From Silene latifolia (Eukaryota; Streptophyta; Magnoliopsida; Caryophyllales; Caryophyllaceae): a DNA stretch of 64,000 nucleotides. The stretch is from NCBI RefSeq assembly GCF_048544455.1, contig NC_133538.1:148100922-148164921 (forward strand). The letters run 5' to 3'. Within the stretch, counting starts at the first letter, position 1; every line of letters starts with the position of its first letter. The position numbers and the translations under genes are program-made. A model generated the notes under the pieces. The model was given only the letters and a program-made list of their open reading frames with translations. It did no database searches and was not told where the DNA came from. Shown here one piece after another: positions 22,609 to 34,775 of the stretch.

Positions 22609-23283
22609 CATTACAAGAATAACACGGCATAGTGACGGAACAGTAGAGACGGATGAAAATCCCGTCACAAAACACGGGTTTGTAACGGACTTGTGACGGA
22701 TTTGTGACGGACTGATATTTGTGACGGACTAGCTGTCACATAACGTCACAAGAATTTGGCGGGTTGACAAAAACAAGGGCGCCAAAGTCTGTGACGGGTA
22801 ATCCGTCACAAAAAGGAACTTGTGACAAAAAGTCCGTCACAAAAACAATTATTTGCAATGGATATTCCGTCACAAGTCAGCTATATGTGACGGATATTCC
22901 GTTACAAAGAAAAAGTAAACTTGTGACGGAAAATCCGTCACAGAGTCAATTTAAAACACGGGAGTGGGACGGATTTGTGACGGATATTCCGTCACAAATT
23001 TTCTTTTACTGACACACGTCACTTCTTGCAGAGGGAATCTAAAAAGTATACATGTGACAGAATAATTAAAACTTGTGACGGATATTCCGTCACAAAAATT
23101 CAAAAAAAGCGGGATTGAGACGGAATTTGTGACGGCTAGTCCGTCACAAATCCATCACAAGTTTCAACAATTTCCAACGGATAGTCCGTCACAAAAATGC
23201 CATTTGCAACGGATAGTCCGTCACAAACATGCTATTTGCAACGGATATTCCATCATAAACATGCTATTTGCAACGGATAGTCC
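22609..23283. mobile_element. Partial CACTA-2, array copy 2
   Basis: The left 675 bp of CACTA-2, starting CATTACAAGAATAACACGG (mutated terminus) and ending at the array junction. The right terminus is absent. Confidence 0.92.
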
Positions 23284-24948
23284 CTGTAACCAAACATACC
23301 TGCTCAAAAAAATTTGGGTAGCGTTCCCTCATAGCCTCTTCCGGCTCCCAAGTGGCTTTCTCCACGTTGTGATTAGACCATAGCACCTTAAGCAAGACGG
23401 TTTCACCATTCCTTGTCTTGCGTACTTTACAATCCAATATCTCTATTGGTATCTCCGCATAAGTTAGAGCTTCATCCAACTCGATATTCTCAACTTCGAG
23501 CACATGTGACGGATCACTCATATATTTCTGAAGTTGTGACACATGAAAAACATTGTGCACCCGATCAAGAGCTGGTGGTAAAGCTAGCCGATAAGCTACT
23601 TCACCTACCCGATTCAAAATATCATACAGACTTATGAAATTCTGATTCAACTTTTCTCTCTTGCCAAACCTCATAACGCCCCGCATAGGTGACACATTCA
23701 AGAAAACTTTGTCACCCACCACAAACTCATTGTCTCTGTGATGTAAATCCGCATAACTCTTTTGTCGAATCTTCAGCTGCTTTCATCTTTTGTCGAATTA
23801 AGAGAACGTGCTCAACCATATCTTATACCATTTGTGGTCCCAAAACCACAGCTTCAAAACTATCATCCCAACACACCGGACTCATACACTTTCGCTCGTA
23901 AAAAATGTGCCATCTCAATGCTCGTGTGATAGATATTATTGTATGAAAACTCTATCAAATCAAGTCTATCCTCCCAACTCCCACCAAATTCCATCGCATA
24001 AGCTTGCAATATGTCTTCTAAAGTCTTGATAGTCCTTTCAATTTGACCATCTGTCGCAAGATAAAATGCCGTTCTCATCTTTAAGATAGTCCCCATCAAT
24101 TCCTGTAACTCTTGCCAAAACCGTGACATGAACCTCACATCTCTATCCGACACTATATTCTCTGGTACCCCGTATAACTGTACCATATGCTTCCTGTATC
24201 CCAGAGCCAATTGAATCTTACTCCGAGTAACATTTTGATTAGAATAAAATGAACTGATTTTATCAAACGGTCGATGATAACCCAAATCATATTGTTACCA
24301 TGCTGAGACCTTGGTAATCCCATGATGAAATCCTTAGAAATTGATTCCCATTTCCATTACGGTACATCAAGTGATTGGATCTTACCATGTGGTCTCCGTT
24401 GTTCTCCCTTTACCCCTTGGCAAGACAAAGACCAAGCCACAAACTCTGCGATATCTTCATACCGGGCCACCAAAACATCTTCTTCAAGTCCTTATAGAGC
24501 TTGTCACCTCCCGGATGTACCGAATAAGGAGTGCAATGAGCTTCTGTCATGATCAACTTCTTCAAATCAGCATCATTAGGTACACACCACCTCCCATCGA
24601 AACGAACACTCCCATATGTATGGATAGAAAATCTCAAAACTGTACCATCTCCTACCCTTTTCTTCCACTCTTGAATCTCGGAATCAAGTTCTTGTTTCCT
24701 TTTTATGTCATCATAAAGTTCGGGCTCGATAGTTTAATCACCGTTGGCATCTCCTTTACGAATCATGTGAATCCCCATCTTATTCATCTCTTCCTTTAAT
24801 TTCATAAGTGACATGGCAGTGCATAGCGAATGCACACTCTTCCTACTCAAAGGATCTGCAACCACATTGGCCTTCCCCTCATGATAGACGATCTCCATAT
24901 CATAGTCCCTAATCAGCTTCATCCACCGTCTCTGACGCATGTTAAACT
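23284..24948 (-). pseudogene. RNase H end-integrase-chromodomain, array copy 3
   Basis: Same architecture as copy 2: RNase H end 24734-24948, integrase zinc region 24410-24637, core 23863-24342, chromodomain 23284-23722. It has its own differences, such as DRDVRF for DRDARF, DGQIERT for DGQTERT, and one extra base near 23769 that shifts the frame. Confidence 0.9.
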
Positions 24949-25623
24949 CACTACAAGGATAACACGGCATAGTGACGGAACAGTAGGGAGGGATGAAAAT
25001 CCCGTCACAAAACACGGGTTTGTAACGGACTTGTGACGGATTTGTGACGGACTGATATTTGTGACGGACTAGCCGTCACATAACGTCACAAGAATTTGGC
25101 GGGTTGATAAAAACAAGGGCGCCAAAGTCTGTGACGGGTAATCCGTCACAAAAAGGAACTTGTGACAAAAAGTCCGTCACAAAAACAATTATTTGCAATG
25201 GATATTCCGTCACAAGTCAGCTATATGTGACGGATATTCCGTTACAAAGAAACAGTAAACTTGTGAGGGAAAATCCGTCACAGAGTCAATTTAAAACACG
25301 GGAATGGGACGGATTTGTGACGGATATTCCGTCACAAATTTTCTTTTACTGACACACGTCACTTCTTGCAGAGGGAATCTAAAAAGTATACATGTGACGG
25401 AATAATTAAAACTTGTGACGGATATTCCGTCACAAAAATTCAAAAAAAGCGGGATTGAGACGGAATTTGTGACGGCTAGTCCATCACAAATCCGTCACAA
25501 GTTTCAACAATTTGCAACGGATAGTCCGTCACAAAAATGCCATTTGCAACGGATAGTCCGTCACAAACATGCTATTTGCAACGGATATTCCGTCACAAAC
25601 ATGCTATTTGCAACGGATAGTCC
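24949..25623. mobile_element. Partial CACTA-2, array copy 3
   Basis: The left 675 bp of CACTA-2 with an intact CACTACAAGG terminus, ending at the array junction. It is exactly 2340 bp downstream of the equivalent point in copy 2. Confidence 0.92.
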
Positions 25624-27260
25624 CTGTAACACAACATACCTGCTCAAAAAGGTTTAGGTAGCGTTCCCTCATAGCCTCTTCCGGCTCCCAAGTGGCTTTC
25701 TCCACGTTGTGATTAGACCATAGCACCTTAAGCAAGACGGTTTCACCATTCCTTGTCTTGCGTACTTTACAATCCAATATCTCTATTGGTATCTCCGCAT
25801 AAGTTAGAGCTTCATCCAACTCGATATTCTCAACTTCGAGCACATGTGACGGATCACTCATATATTTCTGAAGTTGTGACACATGAAAAACATTGTGCAC
25901 CCGATCAAGAGCTGGTGGTAAAGCTAGCCGATAAGCTACTTCACCTACCCGATTCAAAATATCATACAGACTGATGAAATTCTGATTCAACTTTTCTCTC
26001 TTGTCAAACCTCATAACACCCCGCATAGGTGACACATTTAAGAGAACTTTGTCACCCACCACAAACTCATTGTCTCTGTGATGTAAATCCGCATAACTCT
26101 TTTGTCGAATTAAGAGAACTTGCTCAACCATATCTTATACCATTTGTGGTCCCAAAACCACAGCTTCAACACTATCATCCTAACACACCGGACTCCTACA
26201 CTTCCTCTCGTAAAAAATGTGCCATCTCAATGCTCGTGTGATAGCTATTGTTTTATGAAAACTCTATCAAATCAAGTCTATCCTCCCAACTCCCACCAAA
26301 TTCCATCGCATAAGCTTGCAATATGTCTTTTAAAGTCTTGATAGTCCTTTCAGTTTGACCATCTGTCGCAAGATAAATTGCCGTTCTCATCTTTAAGGTA
26401 GTCCCCATCAATTCCTGTAACTCTTGCCAAAACCGTGACATGAACCTCGCATCTCTATCCGACACTATATTCTCTGGTACCCCGTATAACTGTAGCACAT
26501 GCTTCCTGTATCCCAGAGCCAATTGAATCTTACTCCGAGTAACATTTTGATTGGAATAAAATGAACTGATTTTATCAAACGATCGATGATAACCCAAATG
26601 ATATTGTTACCATGCTGAGACCTTGGTAATCCCATGATGAAATCCATAGAAATTGATTCCCATTTCCATTACGGTACATCAAGTGACTGGATCTTACCAT
26701 GTGGTCTCCGTTGTTCTCCCTTTACCCCTTGGCAAGACAAAGACCAAGCCACAAACTCTGCGATATCTTCATACCGGGCCACCAAAACATCTTCTTCAAG
26801 TCCTTATAGAGCTTGTCACCTCCCAGATGTACCGAATAAGGAGTGCAATGAGCTTCTGTCATGATCAACTTCTTCAAATCAGCATCATTAGGTACACACC
26901 ACCTCCCATCGAAACGAACACTCCCATATGTATGGATAGAAAATCTCAAAACTGTACCATCTCCTACCCTTTTCTTCCACTCTTGAATCTCGGAATCAAG
27001 TTCTTGTTTCCTTTTTATGTCATCATAAAGTTCGGGCTTGATAGTTTAATCACCGATGGCATCTCCTTTACGAATCATGTGAATCCCCATCTTATTCATC
27101 TCTTCCTTTAATTTCATAAGTGACATGGCAGTGCATAGCGAATGCACACTCTTCCTACTCAAAGCATCTGCAACCACATTGGCCTTCCCCTCATGATAGA
27201 CGATCTCCATATCATAGTCCCTAATTAGCTTCATCCACCGTCTCTGACGCATGTTAAACT
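25624..27260 (-). pseudogene. RNase H end-integrase-chromodomain, array copy 4
   Basis: The copy joined to the complete CACTA and hence to the upstream half of pol. The RNase H end is at 27046-27260, the integrase zinc region at 26722-26949, the core at 26253-26647, and the tail plus chromodomain at 25624-26131. A 27 bp in-frame deletion near 26107 removed nine codons between two direct copies of TTTTGTCGA. The frame at the CACTA site continues at 28240. Confidence 0.9.
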
Positions 27261-28236
27261 CACTACAAGGATAACACGGCATAGTGACGGAACAGTAGGG
27301 ACGGATGAAAATCCCGTCACAAAACACGGGTTTGTAACGGACTTGTGACGGACTGATATTTGTGAAGGACTAGCCGTCACATAACGTCACAAGAATTTGG
27401 CGGGTTGAGAAAAACAAGGGCGCCAAAGTCTGTGACGGGTAATCCGTCACAAAAAGGAACTTGTGACGAAAAGTCCGTCACAAAAACAATTATTTGCAAC
27501 GGATATTCCGTCACAAGTCAGCTATATGTGAAGGATATTCCGTTACAAAGAAAAAGTAAACTTGTGACGGAAAATCCATCACAGAGTCAATTTAAAACAC
27601 GGGAATGGGACGAATTTGTGACGGATATTCCGTCACAAATTTTCTTTTACTGACACACGTCACTTCTTGCAGAGGGAATCCAAAAAGTATACATGTGACG
27701 GAATAATTAAAACTTGTGACGGATATTCCGTCACAAAAATTCAAAAAAAGCGGGATTGAGACGGAATTTGTGACGGCTAGTCCGTCACAAATTCGTCACA
27801 AATTTCAACAATTTGCAACGGATAGTCCGTCACAAAAATGCCATTTGCAACGGATAGTCCGTCACAAACATGCTATTTGCAACGGATATTCCGTCACAAA
27901 CATGCTATTTGCAACGGATAGTCCGTCACAAAACTGCAATTTGCAACGGATTATCCGTCACAAGAAGAGCCATTTGTGATGGATTAGCCATCACATACTA
28001 ATATTTTTGTGACGGTGTACACGTGTCACTTGTGATAAACTATGTGACGGATAATCCGTCACAAATCCGTCCCAGATGAATTTGTGACGGAAATACCTTC
28101 ACAAACCCGCTTTTTGTGACCATATACAGTGACGACGGTTTGTGACGGGTAATCCGTCACAAACCCGCTTTTTGTGACTGGAAATGCTATATAGTGACGG
28201 ATTCGTCCGTCACTATTCCGTGTTATCCTTGTAGTG
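27261..28236. mobile_element. CACTA-2: complete 976 bp non-autonomous CACTA
   Basis: The ends are CACTACAAGGATAACACGG at 27261 and its inverted copy ending CCTTGTAGTG at 28236. ACT flanks both sides (27258-27260 and 28237-28239). The interior consists almost wholly of short motifs TTGTGACGGA and TCCGTCACAA, often paired head to head around TAT or TAG, so hairpins are possible throughout. No gene is present; frames seen in it are artefacts of the repeats. It would need transposase from a related autonomous element. Confidence 0.95.
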
Positions 28237-28239
28237 ACT

Positions 28240-28832
28240 CCTTCTAAGTGTAGATGTACTTCAAATGCTTATGATCTGAAAACACCTTAAAGGTTGCCCT
28301 GTGAAGATAGTGCCTCCAAATCTTAAGGCAAATACAACCGCACCCAGCTCCAAGTCATGAGTAGGATACTTCTCCTCATATAGCTTCAACTGCCTCGAAG
28401 CATAGGCAATGACCTTCCCATTTTGCATCAAGACAAAACCCAACCCTTTCTTCGAAGCATCGGTATAAACCTCGAAATTCTCACTCCCCTCAGGCAAAGC
28501 TAGAGTAGGAGCTGCAAAAAACGCTCCTTTAATGTTTGGAACGCCGTCTCACAACTCTCTTCTCAACGAAATCTGGTCTCTTTCCTCATCAAAGCTGTCA
28601 TAGGTCTAGCGATCTTAGAGAAATCTATCACGAACCTTCCGTAGTACCCAGCTAAACCAAAGAAACTCCGGATCTCAGCAACATTCTTCGGTGCTTCCCA
28701 GTTTGACACCGCCTCAATCTTACTAGGATCCACCGATACACCATCTTTTGAAATCGCATGACCCAGAAAAGCCACCTTTTTCAACCAGAACTCACGCTTG
28801 GATAACTTAGCATATAACCGATTATCTCGCAT
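28240..28832 (-). pseudogene. RNase H, N-terminal part (chromovirus)
   Basis: The connection domain (28563-28832, with [19 protein letters not shown]) and RNase H (28261-28497, with [11 protein letters not shown] and [11 protein letters not shown]) on the minus strand. The two parts are out of frame with each other around 28500-28560. A stop lies near 28250, just before the CACTA-2 site; the domain continues at 27260. Confidence 0.92.
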
Positions 28833-29392
28833 AGGTCTGCAGTACCAACCTCAGATGCTCCTCGTGTTCTTCCTTAGTCTTAGAATAGACCAAGATGTCA
28901 TCAATGAAAACCACCAAAAACCTATTCAGAAACGGGCTGAAGATTCTGTTCATTAGATCTATGAACACTGTTGGTGCATTAGTCAACCCGAAAGGCATCA
29001 CCACATACTCATAGTGACCATACCGTGATCGAAAAGCTGTCATTGGAATATCCTCAGCTACAATCCTCAACTGGTGATTGCCCGACCTCAGATCATTCTT
29101 TGAGAACACCCCAGCTCCGCTCAACTGGTAAAAAAGACCATCAATACTCGGCAAAGGATACCTGTTCTTCACGGTAAATGGTTTACTCCATGTAGTGGAT
29201 GCACAACCTCATACTATCGTCCTTCCTCTTCACAAATAGAGCTGGTGCACCCCAAGGCGATACACTAGAACAAATGTATCCGTTATTCAACAACTCGTTC
29301 AGTCGTTTGTTCAATTCCTCCAATTCTTTTGGTCCTATATAGTACAGAGCCTTCGATATAGGTCTTGTCACAGGTTTAAGTTCAACACTCAA
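28822..29392 (-). pseudogene. Reverse transcriptase (chromovirus)
   Basis: Gypsy RT on the minus strand. A N-terminal [16 protein letters not shown] block is at about 29250. After a frame change near 29172-29183 come [14 protein letters not shown] (about 29095), [10 protein letters not shown] (about 29005) and the catalytic FIDDIL (about 28905). Two residues of the FSK-DLRSG-HQLR block differ from the usual I and Y, in keeping with decay. Confidence 0.92.
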
Positions 29393-29405
29393 GTCAATGT
29401 CCCTC

Positions 29406-29832
29406 TTAGGAGGTAACCCTGGTATCTCCTCCGGAAGGACCCTTTAAAGACACTTTCTTTTGACGACATTCTATCTTGGACCCATACTTACCCAACCAAT
29501 CCATCCCAACTATGGCCTCAAACCCATCCATAGGAAACTCAAGCAAATTAAGTGGTAAGTCCACTTGCCCAACCACCATAGACACCCCTTTATACAACTT
29601 GTTACAAGACACTGACTCCCCTCACTGTATAAACACGTTATCTTTTACCAACTTGTACTCCCCCAAAGCCATAGTTAAGGCTAAACCCCTAGACACAAAT
29701 GAGTGGGTTGCCCCCGAGTCAAACAAAACAAAAGTCGGCGTATTATTACCAAGAAAAGTGTCGGTGACCACATGTGCAACCTTTTTAGCCTCCTGCTTGC
29801 CCATCATGAAGAGTTTACTGCTTTTTTTCTAA
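29406..29832 (-). pseudogene. Aspartic protease (chromovirus)
   Basis: A minus-strand protease with the active-site motif LFDSGATHSFVS at about 29730 and the second conserved block IVGMDWL at about 29505. One in-frame stop lies near 29620 between the two. It follows a zinc-knuckle gag, as expected for chromoviruses. Confidence 0.9.
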
Positions 29833-30994
29833 ACCTCCTCCCTGGACTGTAGTCGCTGATGCAGTAGGCTTAGCCGCCGAGTTTTGAGTCATACTGTTAT
29901 TTGGACGCTGATAGGACCCACCATTATTACGGTTGTAGCCACCATTGTTGTTGCTTTAGCCTCCTTGATTGTTCCATGACCCGGCTGGCCTGCTACTCAC
30001 CAAACTCTGGCTCAGAGTCTACGAGTAATTCCCCTGGTAAGATCTCGAAAAGCCTCCTCCACCCCTTACAACGCTCGTACACTCATACCGTTTGTGACCT
30101 ATCCCACCACAGTTGAAGCATTGCAGGGTTGAATTATCACTAATGCTCTGGCCACCTCTTCCCCAAGCACAAGATCCCTCACCGTAGCTAGACCCTCCAG
30201 AATAGGTCTTAGCTTGGTTGTGGTTACCCCTCTTGTGGCTTGATTGATTGCCACGTTCACTCTTAGCCTTCTTCTTCTGAGCCCCCTTTTCCTTGGCCTC
30301 CTTGGCTATATCAACCAACCTCATAGCATGCCCCGCTCTTTCGTAGACATCCTTTAGATCAAAGATTACTCCGGCCGATAGCTTTTCCATAATCTTCAGC
30401 GCTAACCCTTTCTCAAAGCGAAGAGCCAAATTCCGTTGACTCAGCTACATGTCTTCCGCATAGCATGACAACTGCATGAACATGTGATAGTACTCAGTGA
30501 CGGTTATATTGTCAGTCAGAGTGAAGAAATCAAACTCAACCCTCAACTTTGTTGCACGGATGTGCTATGGAACAAAATGGTCCCTCATCGTGCTCTTAAT
30601 TTCTGCCCAAGGAATAGCAGGTTGGGCCAGACTTCTATAGTATGCTCAAGCTCCTTCCCTCTCATTATGCCACCATACGCCAGCCTCATCCTTTAAGTAG
30701 AACTCAGTTTGTTCTACCATCATATTCGCCGGATAATTAACCACTTCCAACACACTCTCTATTTCCCGGTGCCAGTTGTCAAGCAATTTTGGCTCACCGG
30801 TGCCCTCAAAAGTTGTTGGGTTAAAGCGAGAAATGGTGGTGCTCAGACGGGATGCATCCATCGGTTTCTCTTCTCCTTTCCCCACATTTGTGAGTGCCTC
30901 TATGAGCGCTTCTTGCTGCTCAATCATCCTAGGCACCTCCTCAAGGCTCATCTCCGACACCTAAAGATATGAGGCTGATCTCTTTGGCGACATT
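29833..30994 (-). pseudogene. gag (chromovirus)
   Basis: The nucleocapsid precursor on the minus strand. The likely start is an ATG at 30994 (MSPKRSAS). The gag core includes RFNPTTFEGTGEP (about 30830) and FYLKDEAGVWW (about 30690). The zinc knuckle CFNCGGIGHKRYEC (CX2CX4HX4C) is at about 30120-30080. The frame is kept but interrupted by stops near 30961, 30646, 30570, 30448 and 30019. A Gly/Asn-rich tail leads to protease. Confidence 0.9.
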
Positions 30995-31037
30995 TTGAGC
31001 TGATACAACAGACGTATAATCCATCTAAACCAACACC

Positions 31038-31060
31038 TTTTTTTTGGGGGGGGGGGGGGG
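31038..31060. repeat. T8G15 homopolymer run
   Basis: Eight T followed by fifteen G, about 45 bp outside the chromovirus gag start. It marks the end of recognisable chromovirus sequence. It may be a breakpoint or an assembly join. Confidence 0.9.
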
Positions 31061-31751
31061 TTGGGTGACGGTGCCTTCCACCTTTTCGTTGTAACTTATA
31101 ACAGTTGTATGCAAGACATATTGTTACTTCATAATCATGATAATTAGAATAGATATTGGTTCAAAATAAATATTAGTTTTCCATATAAGAATAAAAATTG
31201 TTGCCCTAGAGTAAGAAAAAGCAAATTTGATCAAAAAGCAAAATCTATTAAAAAGTGTCCAATTTAATTATATTGCATTTGTTTTGCTATGCAGCGAATA
31301 TAAATAAAATTTCAGGTTTAAACTTAATTTTAAATCATACTAACCGTGAGTGCTAGAAATGGGTAAAACTATTATTAGAATTATTTGAGAAAACTACGAG
31401 TATATAACAATTAAATTAGATGAAACTATTTAAGATATCCATATGCATGTAATTTTTTTATTAAATACGGGTATGAGTAGGCCTACATTCGTCTTGTCCC
31501 CCCACCCTTATGACATCCTTGCTTTTAAAAGTCATTTTTTGTTTTCATTATGCTATATTTGGCAGATTAATCCAATCAGGTTGGACTTTTGGAGCAAAAT
31601 TCATTCTCTTTGAGGATTTTCACACTAAATGTACGCCACCCTCTTCACCATGATCTTCCATATTACTTTTGCACTGTTGTCAATGCAGTAGTTTGACCAT
31701 GATTTTCGACATATTAATGGTCAAAGTTATATAAGTTTGACCCCTAGGAAG
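31061..31751. other. Unassigned AT-rich sequence
   Basis: No gene or recognised element up to about 31672. The final 79 bp (31673-31751) are the first part of an inverted-repeat arm, described separately. The copia element was inserted after 31751. Confidence 0.6.
31673..31751 (+). repeat. Inverted-repeat left arm, first part
   Basis: This stretch, with GTAGTTTGACCATGATTTTC near 31690, recurs inverted at about 51910-51991. The arm resumes after the copia element at about 51671. Confidence 0.85.
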
Positions 31752-32788
31752 TGTTGGAGCTAGTGTCCTCCACAGTTAGTGTGATAACGTGTATAAATCT
31801 CTTATAGGTTCACAGGGTATACTTAGTATTTTATCAGTTGATTAACGTTTACTAATAACGGTTGGCTTGCTAGAAGTTTGACGTTATTATCATCGATGAC
31901 GGTGATCAATGGTCCTAAAAGTCACACCTAAAGGATGTGTTTGAGAGATGTGATTATATGAAAATATAATTACATTGATGCCTTATATGACTAAAAGGTT
32001 AGTCCATGTATTTGACTAAAAGGTTAGTCAATGTGATGATGAGTCGATTATTTAATACAATTAAATAATATCAGCTGAGACGAATTAATTGTTAATTCGT
32101 AAATTGAATATAAACTATTATATTTAATTAATGTATATAATGTTAGCTTAAACGAATTAAGATGTTAATTCGTAATTAAACATAAACGGTTATATTTAAT
32201 TAGCAAATTATAAATATGCGATATTTATAGTTAATGTATATATTATACGATATTGTCATAATAAATGATGACGGACCGGTATTAAGTGTGTGGACGTATT
32301 AATACGTGACGATATAAATGACAATTGATAATTATACACATTTTATACAAATATGATAACAACCTAAAATAAGAAGATTTTATTCTTATTTTTTTGGGTT
32401 GTTACACGGTTCAAAGAAAGGAGAAAAATAAGAAAAAAAATCTTCCTCTCTTTTCTCCTCTTATTACACGGTTATAAGGAGAGAGAGGGGGATTATTTTA
32501 CTTACTTGATTTTTCTTAAAAACTCTCATCACAAAAAACCCTAAATATTATTTAGGAATTAGGGTTCCTTTTCTAGCAAAAATGGAGCATTTCTCGGAGC
32601 ATTTTGGGTGCAACGATTAGGAGAATATAGATCTCGATATTTGTTCTTAGGCCAAATTGCTAGGACTGAAGGTTAATTCTAATCTCTATTCTTTTGTTTA
32701 TACAATTCGTTTATGACTAGCAATATCATATTTCATAATTTCGTTATAATCCGAATTTTCTTGATGAAATATACCGATATTTTCCACA
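31752..32788 (+). repeat. 5' LTR of the copia element
   Basis: A 1037 bp repeat matching 50623-51665. It contains two direct TGACTAAAAGGTTAGTC motifs near 31988 and 32021. Confidence 0.95.
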
Positions 32789-32790
32789 TG

Positions 32791-32802
32791 TGGTATCAGA
32801 GC
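32791..32802 (+). other. Primer-binding site, initiator tRNA-Met
   Basis: TGGTATCAGAGC, two bases after the LTR end: the classic plant copia primer site. Confidence 0.95.
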
Positions 32803-34775
32803 ATAGGCCACGAAATTATTTTATATGATTTTCATAAATTGATTAAAACAAAAAAAATTTCGGCTGAATGATTTTTTTTTTTTTTTTTTTTTTTGCCGAG
32901 AGGATTTTTTTTGCTTTTGATGTTTTGTTTCCATTTTGATTTATTGATATTGTTGTTTTAATATGTTAAGATGATAATATGATAAATTTGTAGATGTTTT
33001 GATTTAATAAGAATCAAATTGAAATGTAAATGGAAATTGTTTTGATATGATGATGTTCATTTGTTTTGCTATATAGTTTTGGCATACATGATGTTAAATT
33101 ATTGTTTAGAATCATGATTCATTAAGTTTAATAATGTTCAAATCAATTGTGATGAATCAAATATTCAGATAATCGATTTAATCATAATTTAGATATTCAT
33201 TTTAAGAGGTTAAATTGAATCATCTAGTTTGGATCTTTGTTTAAATTAAACATTGATGATTATGCCAATATTATTATAGTAGCAACATTAAAAAAATTTG
33301 TTCACATAAAAGTTTTTTTTTCGAGTATAGAAAAAAAAAATGTTTTTTTTTTCGGATTTTTGGGCTAAATGCCGAGAGCAGAAGAAAAAAACGACTGGAT
33401 GCCGAGAGCAAATAATTTTTTTTTTTTTTTGTTTTTGTTTGTGTTTTTGGCCAATTATTATCATACATTATATCTATAATGTATGATTGTTTGTTGTGAA
33501 AAAGTTCACAAATTGTAGATACCCAATTATTTTAAAGTGGTTTAAAATAATGTTAGATTAATTCATATTACAAGTTAATATGTATTAAAGATTGGAATTA
33601 TTGTGACTAATTGAGGAATTGTCACATAATTTTGATCATTTTAAAATAGGTAGTTTGGATAAATTACTCTACATAATTAAGGAATTATGTCTTGAATGAT
33701 TAATTTATTGTTGATGCATTTTATTTAGTTGTATGAATTGTTGAATGGTTTATTTACGTATTTTTGCAATCGGTTGTAATTTTGTATTACCTAGTGTGGC
33801 CTTAGTTGATTATGTTTTCGTAATGATGGAAACATAGTCTTGATGTAATTTTGAGATCTCGAATCTCCTTTGGTTTTCTTTAGTATTATGTTTTTGGAAA
33901 CTAGAATGTAAATAGATTTATTTTGTAATTTTTATTGTAATTTTGAGAAGACTAAAGATGGAGATTGGATTGCTCACTCCCGCTACATGGACCAAGATGG
34001 AACATCAAGACAAGCTTCTCGGGTCCTAGGAAGGATTCCAAAGTTGTATTTATGTTCATTTTGGTAGATAGGCCACACTAGGACTTTATTTTTGTTTTAC
34101 GTTTTTCCATTCTCATTGCTTTTCTTCGCATGATAGTTAGTGCATCATATTCCGCCTAAACCAAACCACCTACTTATATGCATGAAAATTGACTCATATA
34201 GTTTGAATGTTAGTTATCATGGACATAAAGATGTCACACTATTTTAAGCCATCATCTTAGTTTATTCATTCTCGCATGCTAGATATTAGTTCACTTAAAA
34301 TGAATTAAAATAAAGTTGATGGGATCTTCCTCTAAAACTAAAATTGAGACTAGTCTTTATAGGCCAAACAACTATGAATCCCTTCTTCGTCGGTAGGCAT
34401 ATAGGACCTTACTCTCCATATGACCCCTTCTACGTTGGGTAAGTAGTTTGTGTTGACTTATTTTACCTCAACATTATAATCCGAAGAGTTTCTCGAGATT
34501 ATGATGGACTATAGATAGAATTTACAGAAATTTATCAACCAAGAATTCTAAAAGTAGAATTAGCCAAGAGGTTGGCTTATCAATTTACAGATAATTGAGT
34601 CTTGGGATCATTTATATAATTATTTAGGGAGGTCAATTATATAAATGCTTCAGTCTTCTCATTATAACAGTTTTGCATTAGACTTAAATCATAACGATGA
34701 GTATGCTTATTATATTTTTCTTCTTCTTTTCGCAGTGTAGAATTCGTTTTATATTGATAATACTGCTTACAACAA
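32803..34775 (+). other. Copia untranslated leader
   Basis: About 2 kb of AT-rich leader between PBS and gag. It contains long T runs (about 32872-32894 and 33417-33430) and a repeated TGCCGAGAG (about 32895, 33370 and 33400). No coding sequence was seen. Confidence 0.75.

Larger units (their letters stand above)
19056..27924. repeat. Tandem array, about 2.34 kb period, four copies
   Basis: A compound unit is repeated head to tail. It consists of chromodomain, integrase and RNase H end of the chromovirus followed by the left part of a CACTA element. Copies are 19056-20944 (shortened by a deletion of about 390 bp), 20945-23283, 23284-25623 and 25624-27924. Three internal junctions are the same: CACTA sequence ending CAACGGATAGTCC joins CTGTAACC of the pol end. 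Only the last copy continues into the complete CACTA and the rest of pol. The copies differ by scattered bases and small indels. Confidence 0.95.
17510..31037 (-). mobile_element. Chromovirus (chromodomain Ty3/gypsy), rearranged
   Basis: Minus-strand order is gag (30994), protease, RT, RNase H, integrase, chromodomain (19048), PPT and 3' LTR (17510-18832). The DSGATHSFV protease motif and the C-terminal chromodomain fit the Tekay-like clade of plant chromoviruses. A non-autonomous CACTA is inserted in RNase H. The region between that CACTA and the chromodomain is tandemly amplified. No 5' LTR or clear primer site is visible beyond gag; the element stops near a T8G15 run. All coding modules are broken. 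Confidence 0.9.

Noticed and set aside
33274-33468. Lys/Phe/Leu-rich minus-strand frame in the copia leader
   Set aside because: It is a translation of A/T runs.
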